The notes beneath the pieces were generated by a model that was not told the DNA's origin, searched no databases, and was given only the letters and a program-made list of their open reading frames with translations. A program made the translations under genes and the position numbers. DNA of 64,000 bases. Origin: Flavobacteriaceae bacterium NBU2977 (GTDB lineage Bacteria > Bacteroidota > Bacteroidia > Flavobacteriales > Flavobacteriaceae). The stretch covers positions 620,001 to 684,000 of the forward strand of contig JAIOUW010000001.1 in assembly GCA_019931105.1 (NCBI GenBank), written 5' to 3'. Positions within the stretch are counted from its first letter, which is position 1. Each line of letters opens with the position of its first letter. Positions 16,653 through 26,372 of this stretch are shown in pieces.

Positions 16653-18407
16653 CTACTTCTTGTTATTTAATTTTCTTGCCTGACCTGCCCAATCGTCACG
16701 TTGCGCTCTTCCCGGGAAAGCCTCGGTAATGGAATCCAACAGGTTATATTCTTTTTCGGTCATTCGGCTTACCTGTGAAAACGTGAAAATTCCAATCTGG
16801 TTCAAGGTTTTTTCCATTTTCGGACCTATTCCTTTGACTTTCTTCAAATCATCGGGCGTTTCCTTAGAGGGGTCAAAAGTACCGATGGAATCAAGCAAAC
16901 TTGAAACTTCCTTCTTTTCCGATGGAGCTACTCTAGGTTTTTCCTCGACTACATTTTCAACGACTTCATTAACAAGTTCTTTTTCTTTCACAACACCACT
17001 TTTACCAATCTGGTATAATGGCTGACCAGCATCTCGCAACCTCTTGTATTTCTCCCCGGATGATTTCAAAATAGACTTAACCTCTGCCTGGGCAATGACC
17101 GGGAACGTTCTGGCGTATAAAAGAAATAATACGAAAAAGAATCCCAAGGTACCAACGAAAATCCCTATATCGACATAGGTTGGAGAGAACATTGTCCATG
17201 AAGAAGGAAGATAATCCCTATGTAACGAGGTTACGATAATCACAAAACGCTCGAACCACATACCTATGTTCACGATAATCGAAATAAAGAATGAGAACAT
17301 AATGCTGGTACGCAATTTCTTGAACCACATGAACTGGGGTGAGAACACATTACAGGTCATCATTGCCCAATAGGCCCACCAGTACGGTCCGGTCGCCCTG
17401 TTCAAAAAGGCGTATTGTTCGTATTCGACTCCCGAATACCACGCCATGAAAAGTTCGGTGATATAGGCACAGCCCACAATCGAACCTGTAATCATTATCA
17501 CTATGTTCATCAACTCGATATGCTGTACTGTAATGTAGGCCTCTAAATGACAAACCTTACGCATAATGATCAAAAGCGTGTTCACCATCGCAAAGCCCGA
17601 GAAAACGGCCCCAGCGACAAAATACGGTGGAAATATGGTCGTATGCCAACCCGGAATCACCGACGTGGCAAAGTCAAACGATACGATGGTGTGTACCGAA
17701 AGTACGAGTGGGGTGGCCAAACCTGCCAGTACCAAAGACACTTCCTCGAAACGTTGCCAATCCTTGGCACGTCCCGTCCATCCAAAGCTCAAAAGACTAT
17801 AAATCTTCTTTTGAAAGGGTTTTACGGCCCGATCACGGATCATCGCAAAATCTGGCAAAAGCCCCGTGTACCAGAAGACCAACGAGACTGATAAATATGT
17901 GGAAATCGCAAATACGTCCCAAAGCAAGGGTGAGTTGAAGTTGACCCATAGGGATCCAAACTGGTTAGGAATGGGCAATACCCAATATCCTACCCAAACA
18001 CGCCCCATGTGAATTACCGGGAATAGACCCGCCTGAATAACCGAGAAAATGGTCATCGCTTCAGCGGAACGGTTGATGGCCATTCTCCATTTTTGCCTAA
18101 AAAGCAATAATACGGCCGAAATCAATGTTCCAGCGTGACCGATACCTACCCACCAAACAAAGTTGGTAATATCCCAGGCCCAGCCAACGGTTTTGTTCAA
18201 TCCCCAAACACCTATTCCGGTAGAAATGGTATAAACTATACAACCGACCCCCCATAGGAATGCCGCCAAGGAAATGGAAAAAACAATCCACCAATGTTTA
18301 TTGGCCCTTCCTTCGATAGGAGCGGCGATATCCACTGATACATCGTGGTAATCCTTATCTCCAATTACCAAGGGTCTTCGTATAGGTGCTTCGTAATGCG
18401 ACGCCAT
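16653..18407 (-). CDS. actC: Alternative complex III subunit ActC (NrfD-like) with C-terminal helix-hairpin-helix tail
   Basis: A 584-residue NrfD/PsrC-type protein with about ten transmembrane helices, which should form the quinol-binding membrane subunit of ACIII. Helical parts such as WWIVFSISLAAFLWGVGC and the periplasmic loop FERFVIIVTSLHRDYLPSSW are typical. ActC proteins usually end soon after the last helix. Here about 110 residues follow: a charged linker and then, from about residue 518, a helix-hairpin-helix domain with DDLKKVKGIGPKMEKTLNQI, TFSQVSRM and WAGQARKL. The same domain ends ribosomal protein S2 in this window. The tail probably faces the cytoplasm; its role is unknown. 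Confidence 0.93.
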   Translation of the reverse strand: MASHYEAPIRRPLVIGDKDYHDVSVDIAAPIEGRANKHWWIVFSISLAAFLWGVGCIVYTISTGIGVWGLNKTVGWAWDITNFVWWVGIGHAGTLISAVLLLFRQKWRMAINRSAEAMTIFSVIQAGLFPVIHMGRVWVGYWVLPIPNQFGSLWVNFNSPLLWDVFAISTYLSVSLVFWYTGLLPDFAMIRDRAVKPFQKKIYSLLSFGWTGRAKDWQRFEEVSLVLAGLATPLVLSVHTIVSFDFATSVIPGWHTTIFPPYFVAGAVFSGFAMVNTLLIIMRKVCHLEAYITVQHIELMNIVIMITGSIVGCAYITELFMAWYSGVEYEQYAFLNRATGPYWWAYWAMMTCNVFSPQFMWFKKLRTSIMFSFFISIIVNIGMWFERFVIIVTSLHRDYLPSSWTMFSPTYVDIGIFVGTLGFFFVLFLLYARTFPVIAQAEVKSILKSSGEKYKRLRDAGQPLYQIGKSGVVKEKELVNEVVENVVEEKPRVAPSEKKEVSSLLDSIGTFDPSKETPDDLKKVKGIGPKMEKTLNQIGIFTFSQVSRMTEKEYNLLDSITEAFPGRAQRDDWAGQARKLNNKK

Positions 18408-18444
18408 AATTTATTATCTAGTTACGTTCCTTCTTTTCGTGTGT

Positions 18445-21400
18445 TTATGCTTCGTTGGTATTTCTCACTTTAACGTGATAGAAAACATTAGGTTTGGTGC
18501 CGATATGCTCCAACAAATGGTACATTCGATCACTCTTCTTTAATTCGGCCACCTTGCTGTCCTCATCGTTCACATCCCCGAACACCATGGCTCCACTACC
18601 ACAGGCCGCCGAACAGGCAGTCTGGAATTCACCATCCTTAATCGATCTTCCATCACGCTTGGCATCCAATATCGTCTTCTGTGTTTTTTGGATGCACATA
18701 GAGCATTTTTCCATTACTCCACGCGACCGAACATTGACATCAGGATTGATTACCATTTTGCCCAGATCATTGTTCATATAGTAATCGAACTCGTCGTTGT
18801 TATTGTACAGGAACCAATTGAACCTACGTACTTTATACGGACAGTTGTTCGCACAATATCGGGTTCCTACACAACGATTGTAAGCCATATGGTTTTGTCC
18901 TTGACGACTGTGTGAAGTTGCGGCCACAGGACACACCGTTTCACAAGGGGCGTGATTACAATGCTGGCACATTACGGGTTGAAACGCCACTTGAGGATTG
19001 GCCGAAGGACTCTCCATTTCGCCAAAACCGCCCAGCGACCCTTTTTCTCCCCAAAGACCGTCAAGTTCTTCTTTCTTGGTATCGTCTTCTTCGAAAGTAT
19101 CTTGTGAAGAATAATATCTATCGATACGCAACCAGTGCATATCGCGACTCTTTCTAACTTCTTCCTTACCGACTACCGGAACATTGTTTTCCGCATGGCA
19201 CGCAATAACGCAAGCCCCACAACCGGTACATGCATTTAAATCGATTGACAGGTTAAAATGATGCCCTATCGAACGGTCAAAGCTATCCCACAAATCAACA
19301 GTTGTGGCCGGAACTTCTTGATGGTTCAATGAAACCTGGGGTACCGGGTTCCATTCGGCATGATTGCGCGTGTTGAAAACTTCAAGGGTCGTTTCCTTAA
19401 TGATATCGCCCCTACCCATGAGCGTATTATGCAATTGAACACAAGCAAACTCATGCTCTCCAAAAGATTTTTCCAAAGTTACGGTCTGGGAAGCATTAAA
19501 ATCTTGATATAAGGCATAAGCATTAACCCCCGTCTGCATTTCAGACTTCATTCCGACTTTCTTTCCATAGCCGAAAGAAAGACCAACAGATCCGTTCGCC
19601 TGGCCAGGTTGAACGATTACGGGAACCTTGTCAATGGAAACCCCATTAACCGTTAACTTAGCATAACTACCGTTCAATCCGCCGTTGGCAACATTGAAGT
19701 TTTCCAAGCCTAATTTCTCGGCATCGGCTTTTGAAACGGTCACATAATTGTCCCATGAAACCCTGGTAATGGGATCGGGGAATTCTTGCAACCAAGGGTT
19801 ACCAGCTTGCTGGCCGTCGCCCATGCCCACTTTTGAATATAGGGTCAATTCCATTCCACCGCCACTTGTGGCGTTTGAAAGATTACGTACCGCCGAAGCA
19901 ATCGGCACGGCGGCCGTTTCGGCCACTTCTTCAGATTCAGAACCAACTTCTTTATCACCAACCACGGCCGTCGATATGGCCGGATCAGCGGTTTCACCTT
20001 CCAAGACCATAGCCTCACCAGCGGATACAAAAACACCATCTTGAAGTGCCTGGTTCCAACTACCTCCGTTAAGAATGTTCGTATTCCAGGTTTCCTTAAT
20101 ATAATCATAATAGGTTTGGCCCCTATCCATCCATTTTAACAATGCACCCTGAAATTGTCGGGTATCGAATAATTCACGGATTACAGGTTGTGCCAAACTA
20201 TAATATCCTTTTTTGAACTGGGCATCTCCCCAAGATTCCAAATAATGGTTGGAAGCCGCAGCATAGGTGGTAACCTCTGTCGTTTCGTTCCAATTTGCAG
20301 TGAACGAAACGGAAAGGGCCACTTTATCAAGACCTTCTTTAAAATCGGCCGTATTTGGCAAGGAATACATCGGGTTGACACCATCCATCAATAAAACACC
20401 TACCTTGCCCGCCTTCATATCGGCAATCAATTGATTGACCGCATCTACATTACCCTGTCTCGTATATCTTGGAGCAACGGTATCGAAAGCTTTGCTGCCC
20501 AACATTTCGTTTATTGCAAGCACAACGGACTGGGCGTCTACATCGTCTAGTCCTGTTACCACAACGGCAGCCGAGGTATTCTTTCTAATATCTGCGGCAG
20601 CATTGTCAACGGCTCTTTGCGCGTAATCGGGAAGCTCACCACCGATACTTGTACCATTCAAAGTAGCATATAGCTTGGCCAAGGCGACTTTCTGTTGCAT
20701 CGGCGTCAAGGGCACTCTTTTATCCGCATTGGCACCGGTCAACGACATATTCGCCTCGAACTGTACGTGGCGTGACATTTTTCCATTCTTAGGGATACGT
20801 CCTTTGGAATAGCCGCTATCATAACCGCCACCTTGCCAGTCTCCCAAGAAATCGGCACCAAATGAAACTATCGTTTCCGCCTTTTCAAAATCATAATCGG
20901 CCATTGCGCGCTGACCATATCTGTTTTCGAACGCGGTCAACGCCGCATCTTCAGATATGGCATCATAGACCACATGGTTTACATTTACATAGGTCTCTTT
21001 GAACTCGGAAATCAATCTTTCAGTAGATGGACTCGCATAGGTCGGTGTCAAGACTGCAATTTGTTTTCCTGAATTTTTAGCCGTTGCCAGCTGGGCCTTG
21101 ACCGTTGCGTCCAATGCATCCCAATCTACAGGTTCTCCATTGGCAACAGGCCCTTGTAATCTTGTACTATCATATAGCGATAAGACCGAGGCCTGCACCC
21201 TGGCATTTGCATTACCACCTACTTTGGCGTCGGTATTGTTCTCTATTTTTATCGGACGGCCCTCTCTGGTCTTTACTAATATACTGGCAAAATCAAAACC
21301 ATTGGCTATCGTAGTGGCATAATAGTTTGATACTCCCGGAACAATAGTTTCGGGCTGCACTACATAAGGAATTGATTTTACCACAGGGCCTTCACATGCC

Positions 21401-21606
21401 GCCATGGCAGCAGCAGCGGTACTGAACCCGACATATTTTAGGAAATCACGTCTATTGGTCTGGCTTGAGTCCAAAGTTTCCTTATCACCCAAAAATTGGT
21501 CAACAGGAATCTCTTCAACAAACTCATTCTGCCGTAGCGTCTCAACAATGGAATCGTTAGGATTTAACTCCGCTTCGCTTTTCCAATATTTTTTATTCGA
21601 TGCCAT
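18445..21606 (-). CDS. actB: Alternative complex III subunit ActB (molybdopterin-oxidoreductase-like plus iron-sulfur domain)
   Basis: A 1053-residue periplasmic subunit. It has a twin-arginine signal in mid-leader (NRRDFLK, residues 51-57) and a possible lipobox, MAAC, with Cys71. The first two thirds resemble the molybdopterin oxidoreductase fold but in ACIII bind no molybdenum. The last third is a ferredoxin-like PsrB domain with four Cys groups: CTGCGACVIACH (about 792), CQHCNHAPCETVC (about 880), CVGTRYCANNCPYK (about 910) and CSMC...CSAACGSG (about 964-1000). Known ACIII holds three [4Fe-4S] and one [3Fe-4S] there. It passes electrons from the quinol site to the ActA haems. It lies 32 bp after actA. 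Confidence 0.95.
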   Translation of the reverse strand: MASNKKYWKSEAELNPNDSIVETLRQNEFVEEIPVDQFLGDKETLDSSQTNRRDFLKYVGFSTAAAAMAACEGPVVKSIPYVVQPETIVPGVSNYYATTIANGFDFASILVKTREGRPIKIENNTDAKVGGNANARVQASVLSLYDSTRLQGPVANGEPVDWDALDATVKAQLATAKNSGKQIAVLTPTYASPSTERLISEFKETYVNVNHVVYDAISEDAALTAFENRYGQRAMADYDFEKAETIVSFGADFLGDWQGGGYDSGYSKGRIPKNGKMSRHVQFEANMSLTGANADKRVPLTPMQQKVALAKLYATLNGTSIGGELPDYAQRAVDNAAADIRKNTSAAVVVTGLDDVDAQSVVLAINEMLGSKAFDTVAPRYTRQGNVDAVNQLIADMKAGKVGVLLMDGVNPMYSLPNTADFKEGLDKVALSVSFTANWNETTEVTTYAAASNHYLESWGDAQFKKGYYSLAQPVIRELFDTRQFQGALLKWMDRGQTYYDYIKETWNTNILNGGSWNQALQDGVFVSAGEAMVLEGETADPAISTAVVGDKEVGSESEEVAETAAVPIASAVRNLSNATSGGGMELTLYSKVGMGDGQQAGNPWLQEFPDPITRVSWDNYVTVSKADAEKLGLENFNVANGGLNGSYAKLTVNGVSIDKVPVIVQPGQANGSVGLSFGYGKKVGMKSEMQTGVNAYALYQDFNASQTVTLEKSFGEHEFACVQLHNTLMGRGDIIKETTLEVFNTRNHAEWNPVPQVSLNHQEVPATTVDLWDSFDRSIGHHFNLSIDLNACTGCGACVIACHAENNVPVVGKEEVRKSRDMHWLRIDRYYSSQDTFEEDDTKKEELDGLWGEKGSLGGFGEMESPSANPQVAFQPVMCQHCNHAPCETVCPVAATSHSRQGQNHMAYNRCVGTRYCANNCPYKVRRFNWFLYNNNDEFDYYMNNDLGKMVINPDVNVRSRGVMEKCSMCIQKTQKTILDAKRDGRSIKDGEFQTACSAACGSGAMVFGDVNDEDSKVAELKKSDRMYHLLEHIGTKPNVFYHVKVRNTNEA

Positions 21607-21638
21607 ACGTATAATTCTGTAATTAGCTGCTTAGTTCT

Positions 21639-23012
21639 TTAATAATGACACTTCCCACACTCCAATCCACCCATCTGGGCTGCCGTTAGGTTCTCGACCC
21701 CATATTTCTTGGAAAGCTCGGCATGTATTTTTTCGTAGTACTCGTTACCCTCGACCTTTACGTTGGTCTCCCTATGACAATTGACACACCAACCCATGGT
21801 CAATGACGAATATTGGTACATGATCTCCATTTCCTCGACGGGGCCATGACAAGTCTGGCATTCAAGACCGGCCACCGATACATGCTGCGAATGGTTGAAA
21901 TAGGCAAAGTCGGGCAAATTATGGATTCGAATCCATTCTATCGGTTGCGATTCGCCAGTATATTTTTGATTTTCCTCGTCCCATCCAACCGCTTTGTACA
22001 ATTTTTTAATTTCTCCGGTATAGAATTCATTCGTATAGCCGTTTGCCAAATCTTCCCTGCTCGGACCTTCGGGATTACCCTTGTATTCGTAAATCGATTT
22101 GTGGCAGTTCATACAAACATTCAACGATGGAATACCCGAGGTTTTGGAAACCCTTGCCGAAGAGTGACAGTATTTACATTCTATTTTGTTGTCCCCGGCA
22201 TGAATTTTATGCGAATAGTGGATTGGTTGAATGGGCTGGTATCCTTGATCCACACCGACCTGCATCATCCAACCATAGGCAAAGTAACCTGCGGTCAACA
22301 ACAATAGGATAGAAGTGACCAAAACCAAAAACTGGTTTTTGGCAAAAGCCTTCCAAATCGGGGTTCGGTTTCCGAATTCTTTTTCGACATCGATCCCATT
22401 GGAGGCCATCACCCTTTTCAAAGTCTTGTTCACCGAGAACAACATGAACACCAAAAGCGCAAAGACCAAGGCCAAGGCCCCAAGAATCAATTCATTTGAT
22501 ATGCCCGATGATTTGGCATCGGAACCCGCATCGGTCACTACCGTAGCAGCCGCAGCGGGAGCTGCCACAGGAGCGGCCGTATAAGCCAAAATATCATCGA
22601 TATCCGCGTCCGATAAGGTCGGAAAAGCCGTCATTGCCGCCTGATTGTACTCATTATATATCTTATTGGCATAAGCGTCGCCCGATTTGATCATACCAGG
22701 ACTATTCTTAATCCATGCATACAGCCAAGCCTTATCCAACCCTTCGTCATCTGCCAAGCGGCTTTCTACGTTTGCAAGGGCAGGCCCTGTCATTTTACGG
22801 TCCAAGGCGTGACAAGCGGCACAATTTTGATTAAAAAGAGTCTTTCCTTTCACGGCATCGCCCGCACCCGACCCCTCAGTTACCTCTGTGATATCGCTCT
22901 GCTCGACGGCCGCGTCTTCTTGCGCAATAACCGATTGTGAAAAAAACAGGATTAGTAGTAAACTGAAACCTAAAACTTTGGCTAGTTGATCGCGGTATTT
23001 ACCCTCTTTCAT
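21639..23012 (-). CDS. actA: Alternative complex III subunit ActA, multihaem cytochrome c with extra monohaem domain
   Basis: A 457-residue first gene of the operon. A signal peptide (1-30) is followed by a class I cytochrome domain with CAACH (64-68), a membrane helix (about 175-195), a second helix (about 228-250), and the ActA domain with five haem motifs: CKYCH (279-283), CMNCH (300-304), CQTCH (385-389), CVNCH (409-413) and CGKCH (452-456). That makes six CxxCH sites in all. ActA of Rhodothermus is described as pentahaem, so the monohaem domain is an addition or fusion. It may hand electrons on to the oxidase encoded downstream. The protein ends one residue after the last haem motif. Confidence 0.95.
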   Translation of the reverse strand: MKEGKYRDQLAKVLGFSLLLILFFSQSVIAQEDAAVEQSDITEVTEGSGAGDAVKGKTLFNQNCAACHALDRKMTGPALANVESRLADDEGLDKAWLYAWIKNSPGMIKSGDAYANKIYNEYNQAAMTAFPTLSDADIDDILAYTAAPVAAPAAAATVVTDAGSDAKSSGISNELILGALALVFALLVFMLFSVNKTLKRVMASNGIDVEKEFGNRTPIWKAFAKNQFLVLVTSILLLLTAGYFAYGWMMQVGVDQGYQPIQPIHYSHKIHAGDNKIECKYCHSSARVSKTSGIPSLNVCMNCHKSIYEYKGNPEGPSREDLANGYTNEFYTGEIKKLYKAVGWDEENQKYTGESQPIEWIRIHNLPDFAYFNHSQHVSVAGLECQTCHGPVEEMEIMYQYSSLTMGWCVNCHRETNVKVEGNEYYEKIHAELSKKYGVENLTAAQMGGLECGKCHY

Positions 23013-23097
23013 ATATAAAATATTTCAAAAGAAACTTTGGCACGATAATTCCTTTCTAAAGGATAAAAGTGGTGGTTATCCGTACCTAAATTGATGG

Positions 23098-23105
23098 CAA
23101 AAATA
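23098..23105 (-). promoter_or_regulatory. Possible -7 element of the ACIII-cox operon
   Basis: TATTTTTG on the minus strand matches TAnnTTTG, about 86 bp upstream of the actA start. No -33 TTTG is found at the right spacing. The region is AT-rich and shared with the divergent SPOR gene. Confidence 0.3.
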
Positions 23106-23204
23106 CGACATAGACTTTATTTTGAAAATGTTAACGGATTTATAATTTATAATTTATAATTGTTCTAAATAAATGGAGATTAATTACCTTTCACAATTAA
23201 AAAC

Positions 23205-23212
23205 TACCTTTG
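23205..23212 (+). promoter_or_regulatory. Candidate -7 element of the SPOR-domain gene
   Basis: TACCTTTG matches TAnnTTTG exactly and lies 33 bp before the ATG at 23245. It falls inside the longer possible reading frame from 23173, which argues that the downstream ATG is the true start. No clear -33 TTTG is seen. Confidence 0.5.
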
Positions 23213-23244
23213 TCGAACACATTAATACTCAATCGGATAACAAT

Positions 23245-23616
23245 ATGAAATCCTTCTTTTTCATGCTGGCCGTCACGTTTGCCACCACATATGGAAGGGC
23301 ACAAAATGGCAACATAAACATCAAGCAGGACCAGAAAATAGCCGAACTGCTCGATATCTACAAATCTGCTAATTCGGATACCGAATACTATACGATACAG
23401 GTAGGTTTCGGATCAAGTTCGAAAGCCGAAAAAATCAAATCGGAGGTCGAGATAGACTTTCCCGAACTTCCGGCAAGAACGGTTTTTGACTCCCCGACTT
23501 TTCGTGTTCGCGTCGGTCGTTTCAAGAAAAAACTCGATGCAGAACGAAAGTTCATCGAAGTGCGAGAAAAATATCCTGATGCGATGTTGTTAAAACCAAA
23601 AAAATCGACCAAGTAG
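23245..23616 (+). CDS. Small secreted SPOR-domain protein
   Basis: A 123-residue protein when started at the ATG at 23245, which gives a clean signal peptide (MKSFFFMLAVTFATTYGRAQ). An upstream ATG at 23173 would add 24 hydrophilic residues and hide the signal. The mature part has a short helical spacer and a SPOR domain from about residue 50 to 118: YYTIQVGFGSSSKAEKIKSE, then FRVRVGRFKKKLDAERKFIE. SPOR domains bind glycan strands stripped of stem peptides, usually at the division site. It would therefore be a periplasmic peptidoglycan-binding protein. It is divergent from actA and convergent with infB, with which it shares a terminator. Confidence 0.85.
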   Translation: MKSFFFMLAVTFATTYGRAQNGNINIKQDQKIAELLDIYKSANSDTEYYTIQVGFGSSSKAEKIKSEVEIDFPELPARTVFDSPTFRVRVGRFKKKLDAERKFIEVREKYPDAMLLKPKKSTK

Positions 23617-23628
23617 GTCGATTTTTTT
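23599..23628. terminator. Bidirectional terminator between the SPOR gene and infB
   Basis: A 12-pair perfect stem (AAAAAATCGACC at 23599-23610 with GGTCGATTTTTT at 23616-23627) has the loop AAGTA. T runs are present on both strands. The TAG stop of the SPOR gene lies in the loop and stem. Confidence 0.88.
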
Positions 23629-23650
23629 CCTTTTTTCAAATGTCGTATAG

Positions 23651-26296
23651 TTATTTCAGCTGTTTCTTCACGGCAACTTCTTGGAAAGCCTCAACAATGT
23701 CGCTCTCTTGAATATCATTGTAATTCTTAATCTGAAGACCACAATCATAGCCTTTGGAAACTTCTTTGACATCATCTTTAAAACGTTTCAAAGAGGCCAA
23801 CTCACCCGTATAGATTACGACACCGTCACGTATTAGGCGAATATTTGAGTTTCTAAAGACTTTTCCACTGGTTACCATACATCCGGCAATAGTACCGATC
23901 TTGGAAATTTTGAAGGTCTCACGTATCTCGGCCGTTCCGGTAATCTCTTCCTTGATCTCGGGCGAAAGCATACCTTCCATAGCATCTTTCAAATCATTGA
24001 TGGCATCATATATTATGGAATACATTCTGATATCAATCTCTTCTTTCTCGGCGACCGATCGGGCATTGCCCATTGGTCTTACGTTGAACCCGATAATGAC
24101 CGCATCGGAGGCCGAAGCCAACAACACATCGGATTCGGTAATAGGCCCGACGGCCTTGTGTATGATATTGACCTGAATCTCATCGGTGGACAATTGCTGG
24201 AACGAATCGGTCAACGCTTCAACGGATCCATCAACATCACCTTTAAGAATAATATTCAACTCTTTGAAATCACCTAAAGCGATACGTCTTCCGATTTCGT
24301 CCAATGTAATATGGCGTTGGGTTCGCACCGATTGTTCGCGCTGCAATTGCGCCCTACGGTTGGCGATGCCCTTGGCCTCACGTTCGTCTTCCATGACATT
24401 GAACTTGTCACCTGCTTGAGGGGCACCATCAAGACCCAAAATCGAAATGGGTGAAGACGGCCCTACCTTTGTCACATTTTTGCCACGTTCATCTTGCATG
24501 GCCTTGACTTTACCGCTACAGATACCCGCCAATACATAATCACCTATTTTTAACGTACCGGCCTGAACCAAAATTGTCGAAACATACCCTTTTCCCTTGT
24601 CCAAAAAGGCTTCGACAACAGTACCAGATGCCAATTTATTGGGGTTTGCCTTCAATTCTAAAAGTTCGGCCTCCAACAATACTTTTTCAAGTAATTCCTT
24701 TACACCCTCACCGGTCTTTGCAGAAATATCGTGCGATTGGATCTTACCACCCCAATCCTCCACCAAAAGGTTCATATTTGCCAAACCTTCCTTAATCTTA
24801 TCAGGATTGGCCGTTGGCCTGTCAATCTTGTTTATTGCGAATACAATGGGTACCCCTGCGGCCTGGGCGTGGCTAATGGCCTCTCTGGTCTGGGGCATAA
24901 TGTCATCATCGGCCGCGATTACGATAATCGCAATGTCAGTGACCTGGGCACCTCGCGCACGCATGGCGGTAAAGGCCTCATGACCCGGAGTATCCAAGAA
25001 GGATATTTTCTGCCCATTATCCAAGGTTACGGCATAGGCCCCGATATGCTGGGTTATTCCACCACTCTCGCCTGCAATCACATTTTCTTCTCTTATATAA
25101 TCCAATAACGATGTTTTACCATGGTCAACATGGCCCATTACAGTAACGATTGGCGCCCTCGGTTCCAAATCTTCGGGAGCATCTTCTTCCTCAACGATAC
25201 TTTCTTCGATATCGGCAGTAACGAATTCCACCTCATAGCCAAATTCTTCGGCCACTATAGAAAGGGTCTCAGCATCAAGTCTTTGGTTCATGGTTACCAT
25301 AATGCCCAACGACATACAGGCAGAGATAATCTCGGTCGTAGGAACATCCATCATCGTTGCCACCTCGCTTGCTGTCACAAACTCGGTCACCTTGAGTATT
25401 TTACTTTCAAGTTCTTGCTGTTCTAGATCAGCCTCGGTCTGCTGACGGTGCTGATCTCTTTTATCCCTACGATACTTGGCACCCTTTCCTTTTTTCGATT
25501 TTCCTTGAAGTTTTTCAAGGGTCTCGCGAACCTGCTTTTGTACATCCTCTTCAGTAGGCTCGACCTTATTGGCCGTAGCAAAACGCCTACCTCCTTTTCT
25601 ATTATCGGAACCTGGACCGCGTGGGCTATCCGTCTTGCTGACGATTCGCTTTCTACGCTTCTTTCGTTCATTCGTTTCCTTTTTCTCGGAATCTTCTTTC
25701 TTTTTCTTAGGTTTCTGAAACTTTGAAAGATCTATCTTGTCACCCGCTATTTTTGGGCCCGACAGTTTTTGGTACTGCGTAGCGATTTTCTCCTTCGGTG
25801 GATCAATATCTATAGAAACTTCATCTTTTTTCGAGGTCACCGCTTTAGAATCGTCTACCTCTTTTGCCGGAGCCTCTACCTTCTGCTGTTTCTTAGCCTC
25901 TTCGACTACTTCTTTTTGAACCTTTTTTTTGGGCTCCAAATCAATCTTGCCCACGGTTTTGGGGCCACTAAGTTCTGCTTTGGCCTTGACCACTTCAGAG
26001 GCCGCTGAACGCCTTTCACGGACCAACCTTCTTTCTTCTTGCTCCTGCTCTAACTGCAGTCGTATGGCTTCTTTCTCCTTGCGCTTTTCTTCGCCTACTT
26101 CTTTGGATGCAACTTTCTTGCTTTTATCGGTCTGAAATTCATCTTGGAGTACCGCGTACACTTCATCGGATATCTTTGTAGTGGGGCGCGCTTCGATTTC
26201 GTGCCCCTTGGACGCGAGAAAATCAACGGCCCTGTCCAATGAAATATTGAACTCCTTGAGCACCTTGTTAAGCCTTATTTTTGCAATTCCTGCCAT
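23651..26296 (-). CDS. infB: Translation initiation factor IF-2
   Basis: An 881-residue GTPase that delivers initiator tRNA to the 30S subunit. The N-terminal IF2_N motif is followed by a long Lys/Glu-rich linker (about 55-290) that varies between species, then a second IF2_N-like helical domain. The GTPase has G1 GHVDHGKT (about 388-395), G3 DTPGHEAF and G4 NKID. Domains II to IV (residues about 560-881) end in the fMet-tRNA-binding beta barrel. It is the third gene of rimP-nusA-infB, 76 bp after nusA. The gene order is the ancestral bacterial one. Confidence 0.97.
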   Translation of the reverse strand: MAGIAKIRLNKVLKEFNISLDRAVDFLASKGHEIEARPTTKISDEVYAVLQDEFQTDKSKKVASKEVGEEKRKEKEAIRLQLEQEQEERRLVRERRSAASEVVKAKAELSGPKTVGKIDLEPKKKVQKEVVEEAKKQQKVEAPAKEVDDSKAVTSKKDEVSIDIDPPKEKIATQYQKLSGPKIAGDKIDLSKFQKPKKKKEDSEKKETNERKKRRKRIVSKTDSPRGPGSDNRKGGRRFATANKVEPTEEDVQKQVRETLEKLQGKSKKGKGAKYRRDKRDQHRQQTEADLEQQELESKILKVTEFVTASEVATMMDVPTTEIISACMSLGIMVTMNQRLDAETLSIVAEEFGYEVEFVTADIEESIVEEEDAPEDLEPRAPIVTVMGHVDHGKTSLLDYIREENVIAGESGGITQHIGAYAVTLDNGQKISFLDTPGHEAFTAMRARGAQVTDIAIIVIAADDDIMPQTREAISHAQAAGVPIVFAINKIDRPTANPDKIKEGLANMNLLVEDWGGKIQSHDISAKTGEGVKELLEKVLLEAELLELKANPNKLASGTVVEAFLDKGKGYVSTILVQAGTLKIGDYVLAGICSGKVKAMQDERGKNVTKVGPSSPISILGLDGAPQAGDKFNVMEDEREAKGIANRRAQLQREQSVRTQRHITLDEIGRRIALGDFKELNIILKGDVDGSVEALTDSFQQLSTDEIQVNIIHKAVGPITESDVLLASASDAVIIGFNVRPMGNARSVAEKEEIDIRMYSIIYDAINDLKDAMEGMLSPEIKEEITGTAEIRETFKISKIGTIAGCMVTSGKVFRNSNIRLIRDGVVIYTGELASLKRFKDDVKEVSKGYDCGLQIKNYNDIQESDIVEAFQEVAVKKQLK

Positions 26297-26372
26297 AAAT
26301 ACTTTTTCCTAATTCTTCGAAAACCCGGCATGAGCCCACCCAGATCTACGTTTATTTGCCGCTAATATATAG

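Noticed and set aside
23173-23244. Upstream ATG for the SPOR gene
   Set aside because: It would add 24 residues that hide a clean signal peptide, and a -7 promoter match lies inside the extra part.
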